From NCBI GenBank assembly GCA_964036155.1, contig OZ038423.1:1736001-1800000 (forward strand): a stretch of DNA of 64,000 nucleotides, given 5' to 3'. Positions within the stretch are counted from its first letter, which is position 1, and every line of letters begins with the position of its first letter. Below, in pieces: positions 1 through 10,889 of this stretch. The notes below the pieces were generated by a model. The model made no database searches and was not told where the DNA came from. It saw only the letters and a program-made list of their open reading frames with translations. A program made the position numbers and the translations under genes. Source of the stretch: Diploscapter coronatus. Lineage: Eukaryota > Nematoda > Chromadorea > Rhabditida > Rhabditidae.

Positions 1-329
1 GCGACCTCTATCCTCGATAATTATTTCATTTTTTGAATATCTAATTCGAGATTTTCAAAAAAAAAATTTCTGCGCGCGATGACGTCATATGCAGATTTCG
101 CTCGTGTGCGACCTACTCACCGTATATTTTTGAGTCTGACTCAAATGCTCTCTATATGTGAATGCAGGAAGAAGCAAACGTTGTACACTTTCACACTCGC
201 GAATGCCTGCATAGGCAAAATAATAGTATGGCTTTTCGAAATGCTTTTTCTACCGATAAAGCATGCTGTCGCGATCATGTGGGCACCCGCGGGTGTAAAA
301 GTAGGCTAATCTGGTGAGAAATGACCGAC

Positions 330-3300
330 CTCTTGCCTGTTTTGTCATTGGGACTGATGTGTTTGATTGCATTAATCGCATTGCCACTGCCCTCCACGAG
401 CTGGTTCATCGATGGCGATGACAGCACACCGGCCACTTTGTCCTTCACGGAAGACGACTTCGAAATCACTATGTCTTTCATTTTGCTCATTATGTTCTGA
501 AATGCCACAATTCATGAACGGATGAGTGTTTTGAAGGTCTTCCTGTATTTACAGGCGGCTGTATTTGTCACGGTTTTTTCCTTACAATCCCTACCCTCCT
601 TATTCGTCGACAAATACAGCTGTCTATGAATACAGGACGCCGTTTTGAAGAGAAGAAATGTGAAGAATTGCCTCTTCAGTATGAATATCCATTGCAAAAT
701 AGAGAGGGAGTTCTTACTTAGAGCATGAAACAATTGCGAATAAGCGACAAGAGAAGGGGAAGGGAGATATTAAAAGAAGGAGAAGAAGAGTAAAGAGGTA
801 AGGGATGTCGACAGACTGCGCGGCTATAATGAAAAACGGGGAAACGAGTAAAAGCCATAAAATTATGAATGAGAAAATTGTTCGCAGGAAACGGAGACGA
901 ACAGACGAGAGTGAGACTAGTGCAGAATATAGATATTGAAACAAAAACAGAAATGCAAATGTCTTCCACTTCACCTGCTTTCTGCCTCGGAATATACAAT
1001 GAGGTGAATATGGAACTTTCATCTCGCAACTTACAGACATTGTTTTCGTCTTTCGAGAAGTGGAAAAATGAAAGAATAATGCATACATCGCGTAAATCTT
1101 AATAAATCTTGTCCTTCTAGAAATATGCTCGATTGCCAAATGTTATTCTTCTTTTCTCATTTCTCTACACCTTGGTTTTTCATAATGGAAGAAAGAAGGG
1201 AACATTAACATTTATCAATAGGCATATTTCTAGGAGGACTACATTTGCAGGCGAGTGTGTTGAAAGCAATAGCTTCTAATCTGTTTTTTTCGTATTTTAA
1301 ATGTAGAATGGCTTCGCTTTTCCCTTTTCCAATAGAAATAGAATTATCAGGGCTACAAACTTGAGACCCGATCGAACATTGACGCCTGACATGACATAAA
1401 AGGGAGGTAGAAAACAACCAAAATAATATAGAGTGTGAAAGACAGACTTCTCAAAAATTGCTTCGCAAAAACCTGCAAATCGGCCCGCAAAAAGTGCGTC
1501 GTATTGAGAGAGGAAAAGAGTATATCGGCTGTTTATCTCTCGAAACGATGCGCTATTTTTCTGCGAGTTGAGTTTTGAGAAGTCTGGTGAAAGAAGCGAG
1601 AAAGAGAGATAAAGACTCGATTGGGTCTTATTCGGGTCTAAATTTGCAGCCCCTCGAACTAGAAAATAAATAACTGACCCAACTACTGGACTCTGCTCGA
1701 CTCCCCGTGCAAATAGCGCATTTCTGCTCGTTGTGAGAGGCAATCAGATTCTTCGGCCGATTCGATTCGAACACGTAGCGATGCAGTACTGAAAATTCGA
1801 CGATATTTTCGAGAGAGAGAAAGAAGTACAAAAATAGCGTACGTCCGACTACTTGATGAAAATGAGAAATGTCGAATTTTGAGCGTTTGAAAATGAATGA
1901 TTAATTCGCGGATGCACATTATCTGACGACACTTCTAATGTAAAGGATAGGAAATTGTCGTAAGATAATGAGTGTGTGTGCATCAGTATAACATGTTCAT
2001 TGATTCAAACTTTCAAAATTCGATATTTTCATGTTGATCAAGTTGTCGGGTGCACACAGCAGTACCTTTGTAGCCGCCAACGACAATAGAAACGAACGGC
2101 TTGTTGTCGCGGATGAATTTCGACAGGACCATGTGCAAGTAGCTATCCTCAAATTATAAAATCACCAATTTAAAAAAATCAAAGAATCTCGGTTTTCTAT
2201 TTTTACAGATGTCTGTATCTGCCAATGAACCGAGTGGATAGGGAATGTCGAGAAAGCGCAGAAATAAAAAAAAGACGTTTATAAATGTAGGTGAAGAATG
2301 CCAACCTTTTCATCGTCCCCATATCCCATGAAAGCTATATGGCAATTCGATGATTTGAAGGCCTCTCTGTGCGACTCGACAGTCTGCAGCGCGTGTTTGA
2401 ACTCCTCTGGAAAATCGACGAACAGGGTGCAATCGAGACCGACTGCGTCTTGCAGATGGCCCTGGGAGAAGGCCTCTCGACTGCGGCCGTCGATCACGAA
2501 ATACGAAATCGATTGAGGTTCCTTAAGAAATCGAATTAAAACACGGAATTCGCTACAGAAAATGACTTCTTGTAAAAGCCGTACACTCGTGGAAAATATA
2601 TGGTTGTGTAAAGAGTATAGGGGTATGGAAAGGTAGGCTATGTTCGGTCTCAAATCGACGAGGAACATGAGTAGAGCATTTCTAAATACTACTCGGTCTA
2701 GACTAGACTAGACTACCCAACCTATACTTATAGCTGTTTCTCAGGTGTGCGGATTTTACAAGAAGCCATAGAAAGCCCACATCAGTTTCTGCATTAGTGT
2801 GCTCGATTGCCTCTCTTCGCCTCTTGGTGATTTCCTGTACAGAAACAGGCAGACAGAGCATTTTGTTGAGTGGCACTGTCATCGCTATCTCTTCGTCGTA
2901 ATTCGCTCCGAACAGAACATAGTGGAAATCCTGCAAAATCAGTAAATAAGGAGAAAAAATTAAACCCATTTACTCCCTGACTCTATTATCTACGAGATGA
3001 ACGTTTACAAAGGAAGGAAGGGGTATCCGCGAGCTTTAACTATGTGTCTCTGTAGTTTAGGCCCTCTAATTTTCCTGTAGTGCCGATGTGTCACGCTCGC
3101 AGACACGAGTCGCCCCCTTTGAATGCAAACGCTCATAGCGTAGATAATGAAGAGTAGCATACCCGTCCAATGCAGTGGGGAGTTCTGTCGGCGTAGTGAC
3201 TGGCCAGTTGCACGAAATCTGCAGTGTCGTCAATCGCTATTTGCTGCGGCAATTCCTTTAGAAGCACCAAAGCTTTGTCTCTGCAAAACTCTATTTGTTC

Positions 3301-5636
3301 ACCTAATAATTCTCCTGAAATCGGAAGTTCGAATATATGCCTTCTTCAAATTATTCCTTGTCAAAAATTGTGAAAATAGAATTGAAGCCTAAGAATGAAA
3401 AGTAGAATTTAAAATTTTAAAAAAATTATTGGACGATCAATTATAAGTCTTGTTCATTTGTCAACGGATAGGGAAGCTAGGGAATGGAGAAAATAATAAA
3501 AAAAGAGCCGCTGACAAATACAGGAGGCTCCAATTATGAATACATGAGGAGGAAAGAATAAAAATGAACCTGTTTGGATGTGAAATAGAGAGAAGTTGAT
3601 CCCTTGCATTGACGAGCAGGACGAGAGCCATGTAGAAAATGAGAAAAGCATCGCCCTTCTCGATGTACAACGTCCACAGAGAGGTACACACATTGTCGTC
3701 CACCGCGCTTGCCAGAAGACAGGAGAACCACTCGTGGCAATACAGAAATGGATGGCATTTAAGGGACTCCAAATGCGCACTGCAAATGGGAAAAGAATAC
3801 AGTGGCGCACCAAGGTTTGAAACAATTTATGATCAAACTTGGACATTTTAAACCCGCGGGTGTGAACATTTACAAGTTTGTGATTTTTCTTCATAATGAA
3901 ATTTTCAAGAAAAAATCTGGATACAACTTGAAGACAGACTTCTCCAAACTCGACCCGCAAAAATAGTGTAGCTTTTGTGAGAGAAAAAGGAGACATGGTC
4001 TTTTCTTTCTCGATATGACAATTTCTGCGGGTCGAGTTTGGAGAGATCTGGTTGGAAAATTATTCCTACCCAACATCCCAATATTATCTCCAAGCTTGAA
4101 AAGAATCAGCAGAGTTGGCTGACTAGAATACACAAGCGTAGGATATCTAGTATCATGGAATATTCGAAACTTTTATGTGCCACTGTAACTGAATTAGCAA
4201 AGAATAGCATACTTGAGCTGGGGATCGTGGTACTGCACAATGAGTCGAAACAGATCGTAGATTTGCGAGCCCTGTCTGGTCTCCCTGGGAATGTATTTGG
4301 TCGTGAAGGCGTAAAACACGTTGAACACGTAGTCCGAAGGCAGGTCCAGTTTGATAATTTTCTCGAGGACCTGCAAATCAATCGTTTCCGAATCAGACTT
4401 CTCAACACTCGACCCGCATAAAATAGTATTTTTTCGAGGGAGAAAAAGATGTTTTTTCTTCTCTCAATATGGTATACTGTTTTTTTATGCGGACAGGCTT
4501 GCAACTTTCTGAAATTGCAACTGCAACTGCAACCGCACTGCACAGTACTACTGCAGTTGCAGTTGCTTCCTTACAAGTCTATCTGTGGATCGAATTTTGA
4601 GAAATCATTTCCTAATCAAAATAGCTGTTGCCAACCTCAATCCACCCCGAGTCATTTTTGTAATCGACATTCCGCTTCTTGCAGTAGAGCGTCATGAAGG
4701 ACTCCAATTCGGGCACAGTCTTCTTGTTGTCAAGCGACTTGGCCAATTTCCTGCAGTCTGCAATTTCATCAACTCTTCTATCTATTCATTTCAGAAGGCT
4801 TGCTGCTGTATTAGTCAGCAATTTTAGTTTAGAAAGCAGAGGGTCTCCTGTAAACTTCAACAATTCAGCACGATCATTATTTTTAATTCATCAGTTTTTT
4901 CTTCTTTTCCCCTACTCTATAACTCCAAACCCTGGTGAATTTTACAAATGGTAGTCATGGCGAATTTGACAGAAAGCCAGAGTAGAGAAATAGAAGAAAA
5001 GTTGGTGATAGGCAGAAACGGTGATCGTGGCCAAATATTGATAAATACACCAATACAGCAGGATCTTTCCAGAAAGCCTTTCGTTTCAACTATTCACAAT
5101 CTACCCACATACTTGTCTGGATTTGACATTTTTTTTTTGAGGAAAGAGTAGAGGAAGATGTAGGAGAAAAGAAAAAGTTGATAGTCCAGACAAGTATGGG
5201 TAGGCCGAACAGGAGGCTTTTTCAGAGTTTGCACAATTCTCACCCACCATTCCTCAGCCCGGCCTGATTGTGCAAATTGTAGAGTTGGTCCCATTCGTGT
5301 AGGGGGTTGGGTTTGGTTGCCACTCCAAGCAGACGCGGCCATATCATTCGGTCGTCCAAGGAGTAGAGGCCCGTCGAGACATCCACAGAGGATTCTTTGA
5401 CCCTCAAAAGATAAAGTTAACAGGTTCAAAATAAGATGAAAGAAGTTAAGGAAAAGTCAGCGGACTATTTGGAAACCTCAAGCCATGCGAAATAGGGTGA
5501 GGGGTGGTAGGGAAAACGATTCTTTTCCCACTATTTCGTGTGGCTTGAGGTTTCCAAGTTGTCAGATAGATTACCAGTCATCTCCCACAGTGGAGGCCGC
5601 ACTGCCGCTGCTGATCAGCTCCTCTGCCTCGTCCAT
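330..5636 (-). CDS. TBC1D23: TBC1D23-like TBC/rhodanese protein (3' end off window)
   Basis: TBC1D23 bridges golgins and the WASH/FAM21 complex to capture endosome-derived vesicles at the trans-Golgi; its TBC domain is thought to be catalytically dead. Exons read right to left: about 5636-5575, 5402-5248, 4757-4636, 4370-4213, 3779 to about 3550, 3314-3163, 2930-2722, 2552-2306, 2147-2066 and 496-330. The TBC part shows SFMTLYCKKRNVDYK, YDLFRLIVQYHDPQLK and FLIFYMALVLLVNARD. The rhodanese-like domain shows SYFVIDGRSREAFSQGHL and HIAFMGYGDDEK, and has no catalytic cysteine loop, as in the family. The 496-330 exon resembles the segment before the C-terminal PH-like domain (IKHISPNDKTGK). At least one exon between 2066 and 496 is missing from my model because the phases do not join. 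The start MDEAEELISSG follows a TTTCAG site by about 30 nt. The introns carry seven or more palindromic elements. Confidence 0.88.
537..640. repeat. Palindromic element, family D copy 1
   Basis: Left arm CCTGTATTTACAGGCGGCTG (about 541) pairs with the right arm CAGCTGTCTATGAATACAGG near 635. It lies just upstream of the 496-330 exon of TBC1D23, in an intron. A related arm motif (GTATTTACAG) recurs near 27.34 and 27.44 kb. Confidence 0.7.
1443..1586. repeat. Palindromic element, family A copy 1
   Basis: Starts CAGACTTCTCAAAAATTGC and ends GAGTTTTGAGAAGTCTG. The core has TCTCTCGAAACGATGCGC and ATTTTTCTGCGAG. Lies in the long TBC1D23 intron. 144 bp. Confidence 0.8.
2971..3155. repeat. Palindromic element, family J copy 1
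   Basis: Left TACTCCCTGACTCTATTATC and TACGAGATGAACGTTTACA pair with right TGCAAACGCTCATAGCGTAG and ATAATGAAGAGTA. Read on the minus strand, it begins six bases after the 5' splice site of the TBC1D23 exon that ends at 3163. The interior shares motifs with copy 2 in ser-2 (TACTCTTCATTATCTACGC, then ACACATAGT and GCTCG). Confidence 0.85.
3935..4050. repeat. Palindromic element, family A copy 2
   Basis: CAGACTTCTCCAAACTCGAC at the left and GTCGAGTTTGGAGAGATCTG at the right are near-perfect inverted copies. The interior is CCGCAAAAATAGTG...CTGCGG. TBC1D23 intron. Confidence 0.9.
4394..4607. repeat. Family A copy 3 with a second palindrome nested inside
   Basis: Outer arms: CAGACTTCTCAACACTCGAC at the left and GATCGAATTTTGAGAAATC at the right. 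Between them, at about 4498-4573, lies another inverted repeat built of GCAACTGCAACTGCAAC and GCAGTTGCAGTTGC, with a short central loop. The nested unit has the same GTTGCAGTTGC flavour as the element at 32.0-32.2 kb. TBC1D23 intron. Confidence 0.75.
5101..5203. repeat. Palindromic element, family C
   Basis: CTACCCACATACTTGTCTGG at the left and CCAGACAAGTATGGGTAG at the right, a 103-bp unit with a purine-rich loop, in a TBC1D23 intron. Confidence 0.85.
5471..5555. repeat. Palindromic element, family E
   Basis: GGAAACCTCAAGCCATGCG at the left and CGTGTGGCTTGAGGTTTCC at the right, 85 bp, in the first TBC1D23 intron. It resembles family B in layout (ATAG near the arm ends). Confidence 0.85.
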
Positions 5637-5689
5637 TCGACAGTCATGCAGAAGCCAACAAACACGGAGATTCTGAAAGAAAAGACGAT

Positions 5690-5811
5690 AATTCGGAAAT
5701 CTCGCAACACGTCACTTTATGAAATAGTATGTAAAAGTGAGAGATTTTCCCCTACATTTCCCTATCCTTTTCTATCCCTACACTTTCACTAAGTTGCGAG
5801 ATTTCCGAATT
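5690..5811. repeat. Palindromic element, family B copy 1
   Basis: AATTCGGAAATCTCGCAAC at the left and GTTGCGAGATTTCCGAATT at the right are exact inverted copies; 122 bp. It lies directly upstream of the first TBC1D23 coding exon. A second copy lies at 33.74-33.86 kb. Confidence 0.92.
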
Positions 5812-6926
5812 ACAAAAAAGCTGAAAACGTGAGAATAAAAGAACGAAAATGAGAATATTGGCTTGTAAACGCCGAGCAGCGTGCAAAGAAAATACACATT
5901 TTGCAAGTTATTTTTTTACGAGAGTGAGTCAGAGATAACCAGACAATGAAGTTTCTAGTGGGAACTGCTCACTACAATATGGGACTGATATCCAAAAAAT
6001 ACAGTGCCGAATGCGGAAGAGTGAGAATCTTTTCGCTAAACACGATCTCATTTCACATTGATAGTGGGCAGGGTTTTTTGCTCGCTCGATTTTAGGAGAA
6101 AAGTGCCCGTAAATCTGCCCCATCGCTAGCTATTCGCAATGGTTCATTTTCTCCGAACTCCTTCGTCTTCCTCGGTCGCGTGTCTCTCTCACTTCGCACC
6201 ACTTCAGTCCCTGGTTAGCGAATTTCCCCATCAAAACCATAATGTTAGCCTCATAATGCAGAGAGAGCATCTGCATTCGCTAAGAAACTCACGAAAATCA
6301 ATGAAATTTAAATATTTATTCATTAAATTTTTCCCTCCGTAATTAATGCGAGCGACTTGTAGACGAAGAATCGAAGAATCTAAAGAGGTAGAAACCGTTA
6401 GCGTGGAATACCGTATCTGCAGATTCTGAATGTCTTTCACCTACAAACCTGAAAAATGAATCAAATAGCTTTGGAGAACTTGCCAACCTCCCTGAGAATG
6501 GCGTAGATAGCCTAGAGACTTGGGTAAATCCTTTATTCTCGAAAAATACAAGTCTGCACAGGAAATGTGACAATGTCAAGAGAAATGTGAATGACAATTT
6601 CAATGATAAAACGATAAACGTTTGATGATAAACTCACAACTTTGCTCGAAATGTATTCATATCTCAGTACTCCGCTCGTTTAGATACACTAAGATTAAGA
6701 TACAGAACATAAATAGAAGAGAAGAAGTCGAAGCGATAGCGGAATAAATGGGGGATTACTTTCGAATTGGATGAGATCAACTAACTAATAACATTTTTAC
6801 GCTGAATGAGATGAATGAACTAAAAGAATTGGCACATAGAAGTAGAAGAATTGTAAGAGACATCTTGCGAATTAACTTGGACGATGGAATGATAATGGTG
6901 ATTCTGCTTGAAGACTGAAGACAGAA

Positions 6927-6948
6927 GATGATGATGATGATGATGATG
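6927..6948. repeat. ATG/GAT trinucleotide microsatellite
   Basis: About seven uninterrupted GAT/ATG units just 3' of the TIAR-like stop codon, in its 3' UTR or flank. Confidence 0.85.
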
Positions 6949-7019
6949 GAAGAATGGAAGATTCGAATGACGCACCGATTGATTAGAGTCAGACAGGCAG
7001 ATCTGATAGATTTGACAGA

Positions 7020-9754
7020 TCAGGCCTGCCATTGTGCAAGCATCGCGGCACCCGGCTGCTGGACTAGTGGAGTTGCAAAATAGGGATTGTAGTACAAATT
7101 AGGCGTTGCGGACAGAAGCGAGGTTGCAGGTGCACTCGGGAGCAGCGTTTGAGTGACTAGAGGGGGCAGGTCGGGCAGAATCTGCGTCGTCCCACTCTGC
7201 AATCGTTTCTGTCTCATTTCAATGCTTGTCCCCTTCAACCTACGCTCTGTTGGACCCTTCCCCAACTGGCTCTGATCGTGTTGCCGCAAATTTCCTTTCC
7301 ATTCATTTCCATGATTGCATTCGTGGCACACTCCTTCTTCTCGAAGCGCACGAAGCCGTAGCCTTGCGACTTGAACAGTCGGACTTCTGTCACTTCTCCG
7401 AACGCAGAAAATGGCTCTCGCAGATCATTTTCTTTAAATTATTTGTCGCTCTATTGTCATTTCAAAAAGGCTAATTCTCATACCTGTTGTGACGGGATTA
7501 ATATTGCCAACATACACGGAGGTGTTGTCAGCTTTCGTTGAATTGAATACCTTCAATCAGTCATGTGTTGTGAGTTTTTTCTTTTGCAGTTTTCGAACCT
7601 GTTCAAAAGTGAGTTTGTCCCTGGCCTCTTCGGCAGACCGTCTCGTGGCCCAATTCGTGCGAATGGCCCTCTTCCCGATCCACTGTCCTTGCATCGCCTC
7701 GATCGCCTTCTCTGCGTGTTCCTTCACTGGAAATGACACGAAGCCATATCCCTTCGACTTTTGCGTCGTCGCGTCCCGTATTATTTTGGCTTCACTGCAA
7801 GAAAATTGATTTCGAATTTTTTGTATTGTCGAATTTCCCCCTACCTAACTTCGCCATGCACCTGGAAGGCCTCTTTGAGCATTTTGTTGTCGACTTCCGG
7901 ACTCAGATCTCCAACGAACACGTGGTGATGCTCTGCAAATTCGTATTCTCTTTTCATTTCGTAGAGAAAATTGATTGACTCACTACTGGTGTCGATTTTG
8001 GGCTCTGCAGGAGCGACAGTGGCCATTGCAGCAGCGGCCCTCTGCAATGCAGCCAGGGAGATGGCCGAGGGCTGCCCGAAGTTGTTCTGTGGCAACAGGA
8101 AAATAGGCATCCCCTCGAACGAACTGCCGCCACATAGCTGGGCTGACTGAGCTGACTGCAGTTGCATCTGCACAATCAAACAAGATCATTCAGAGATATC
8201 AAGACATCAGGCTAGAGACAAACCAACACAGATGATGTTGTTGTTGCAAGCATAGAATTAGGGATAAGGAAAGTGAAATGAAGAAATGAAGAAGAGAAGA
8301 AAGAGAAAAAAGTATGAAATGAGAAATGATAAGGGAAGAAGGGGAAGGTAAAGAGGGATCAAGAAGGATCAGTCATTCGTTCCAAAGCAGACACAGTTTG
8401 GAGAAGATGGGTAAGGGGCAAACAGGGTGCCTTTCCTTTCCTTTTTTGCCCCTCCTTTCTGTCGTAATTAACTTCTCCATTCACAGATTTCCCCCTTGTC
8501 ATTTGTGTGATTTCGTTGCCTAAGCGGATTTGAATGAGTCGCACAAAAACTCGCTGCTCTTTGCCAACTGACAAATGAATGAAATTCTCAAAATGCTAAA
8601 AATGCTTGCCATATCAGCAGAGGATTAACGAAACAACAAACATTCAAAGAAGCAAGAATGAAGAATGGGAGAATGCGGAGAGTAGGAAAGTGATACTGAA
8701 ATGAGAGAGGTCAGTTGGAAGTGGAAAGAGTGGAATGACAAGGAGAAGAGAAGAGAAGAGAAGAAGGGATACGGCTATCAAAATCTCCGTCTTCTCACTT
8801 CTTCCCAAACTAATTCTCTGAGATTACGAGACAACGCTACTCTTATTCTTTTTCTAATCTGGCAGAAACAATAGTCAAAAGCTCACGCATTTTTGTAAAA
8901 TCAAATAGAGGAAAATTGGGCCTTGTCTATGCGCGATGTTATTGATGGCAAAACATATCGAAAGGGCATAGTCAGTAAATCTAGTATATCAAAGAAATTC
9001 GATCTAAACTGACGTGTACTTGCGGAATTGCTGTACGATTAAAATTGTCATATTATTGAGCGGACAGGCAGAACACAAAAGGAATTGAGAATTGCAGTGC
9101 GGGGCTGGGGCGTGGAAAAGGGAAATTGTGGAAGAGGAGAAGGGGGAAGGGCATATTCAAATAGAACCGAGAGGAGCACAGGCACAATTGGGTGGAGCGT
9201 CGCCATTGCTATTGATAATAATAGAGGCAGATCGATGAAAAGTGAATTGATTATTGGGAGCCTGGGAATGAAATAGATTGTAAACTGTGTCTGAATGGGG
9301 AGACGTGAGAAAATGAACTGCAGAATTAGCAGCAATGCGTGGGGCAGTGCTTGCTTCTCACTTCACCCGCTGCACTGCAGCACTGCTCCTCACAGATACG
9401 AATTTGATCTGCTGCCCACAGGCAAGGGGAAAATAGATTGTGTGAGCAGGCTGGCAGGTGTGAAAACAGTCAGCAGGCAATGTGAGAAGAGAGATGGAAG
9501 GACAGTCAAGCAGAAAACAACAGGGAACGTACCTCATAAGGAGTGAGGAGGCCTGGAGTAGAGGGCAGCAGCTGAAGGAGTTGTGGCTGTTGCTGTTGCA
9601 GATAGGTGAGTGGAGTGGAAGGACACAGGGGCGACGTGGCTGCAGTTGGCTGTGCGAGACCCGCTGCCGAGAACGAAGGACCCACTCCCAATTGGCCCAA
9701 CTGACTCAACTGACTCAACTGACCCAATTGATTCGCTGCTGCTGTCGTCATCAT
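7020..9754 (-). CDS. TIA-1/TIAR-like RNA-binding protein, two RRMs
   Basis: TIA-1/TIAR proteins bind U-rich RNA and act in alternative splicing, translational silencing and stress granules. Exons: 9754-9533, 8167-7984, 7932 to about 7840, about 7790-7597, 7550-7484, 7431-7244 and 7196-7020. The first exons encode a Q/L/A-rich leader with a short tandem QLSQLGQLG stretch. RRM A has RNP2 VFVGDL and RNP1 [10 protein letters not shown] and ends in [21 protein letters not shown] has RNP2 VYVGNI and RNP1 SQGYGFVRF and ends in SWGRVQQS. These match RRM2 and RRM3 of TIAR; no RRM1 was found upstream, so the layout is like the shorter nematode paralogues (tiar-2/tiar-3 type) rather than tiar-1. The tail is hydrophobic and ends LAQWQA. 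Two acceptors are AAG, not CAG. ATG follows TTTCAG by three bases, so upstream 5' UTR splicing or trans-splicing is likely. Confidence 0.9.
9690..9730. repeat. 9-bp coding tandem repeat (CAACTGACT)
   Basis: Near-identical 9-bp units inside the first exon of the TIAR-like gene, giving the peptide repeat Q-L-S/G on the minus strand. Confidence 0.85.
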
Positions 9755-10757
9755 TTTCTGAAACTTACTATTTCACATTGGTCCTTATATTCAGCTCCCT
9801 GTAGTTTCCATCCACTTTTCCGAGAAATGGTATGGGAAAAGACGAAGAGACTGGAATCTACGAGCAGCCTTTGTATTCCACACCCACTTTCTGGGTCTTC
9901 GGCTATTTATAATCGGCTTAAAACTATCCCTATTTGTATTTGTTATCAAATTTTTATTAAAGTTTAAAATTTAGAAAAAAAATAGACAAATAGAAGTAAA
10001 CATGAAGACCAGCTTTTGGCAAATACAGAAAGCCCAATTTCTGCCACAAATATAACATTTTTGTGCAGAAATGGAGCGTGGGTGTGGAATACAGAAATAC
10101 AGGGCACAAATTGTCTTGAGGGGAACTAAAACTGAAATGGGCATTTGGGTGAAGCTGGGAGAGAATGGAGGGAAAGTCCCTTCAGTATTCATGAATTGTC
10201 TGTCATTCTATCATTCTATTCCAAGCTGTTGTCTCTGTCTCACTTATTCATTCCCGCACTCGATCATTTCTCTACAAATCCAATGCCATTCCCAATTCAT
10301 CCTCTGCCCTGTTCTGCTTGCCATTTCTCATTCACATTTCGCATTCTGCATTCAGCTGCAATATGCTACAGTTCGCCATTTTTTATTCAAACAGCGCGAA
10401 GAAACAGAGACAAGCAGATTAGAATAAGCTCTGTCTGTCTACACATTTTGCACTTGCAATTTGAATGTAGGAATTCAACAATCATATTGTCTTTGTTTGG
10501 CTTGATTCCTTGCGAAGTTCATCAATCTCAACATCAAGGATGTATTTTTAGCGAATGTAGCCTTTAGAATTAGGTATAAGATGGGATAGGAAATGATCAG
10601 CAGTCAAGATAGTCTACTTACTCGATGAGCTGACTATTTGAAGTAACATAGAGACCTACCAGAACCTATCCCTTCCTTATTCCTCATACCACTCATATCA
10701 TCATGGTGATGGAATATTTGATGAACTTTACAAAAAAAAAGTCTTTGTCTGACGGAC

Positions 10758-10889
10758 CTTAGCCTTGAAAATATCCTGGTCTTCGAAGAGAGGAACAGCG
10801 TCCTCGAGAGGCAGCGATCGCTTCAGTTTGTCGAGGTGTAACGGCCTGAGACAGGCCGCAAGTCCCACACCGAATCGATTCAGACGGCA
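10758..10889 (-). CDS. Orphan coding exon candidate, product unknown
   Basis: I do not recognise this. A 132-nt stretch, clearly more GC-rich than its surroundings, is framed by TTTCAG on the 5' side and AAG-GTCCG on the 3' side (minus strand). In phase 0 it reads CRLNRFGVGLAACL and then PLHLDKLKRSLPLEDAV and FEDQDIFKAK with no stop. A second frame is open for most of the length. It could be an upstream exon of the TIAR-like gene at 7.0-9.8 kb, which starts right after an acceptor, or part of a separate minus-strand gene across the 9.8-18.5 kb gap. The CRLNR start recalls the end of a nuclear-receptor zinc finger, but spacing and a cysteine do not fit, so no function is given. Confidence 0.35.

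Noticed and set aside
714..1139. Long minus-strand frame (141 codons) with hydrophobic stretches
   Set aside because: Pyrimidine-biased noise inside the TBC1D23 intron; two overlapping frames are equally open and neither has splice sites or family resemblance.
1297..1743. 148-codon minus-strand frame
   Set aside because: It runs straight through the family A palindrome, so it is repeat-derived.
3437..3553. Possible third family D palindrome
   Set aside because: Arms (TTTGTCAACGGATAG and CCGCTGACAAATACAG) pair too weakly to call.
5094..5429. 111-codon minus-strand frame
   Set aside because: The correct frame for the TBC1D23 exon at 5402-5248 is a different one (RMIWPRLLGVATKP); this is its shadow plus a palindrome.
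9482..9967. 161-codon plus-strand frame
   Set aside because: Antisense to the first TIAR-like exon and its tandem repeat; the minus frame has splice sites and starts properly.
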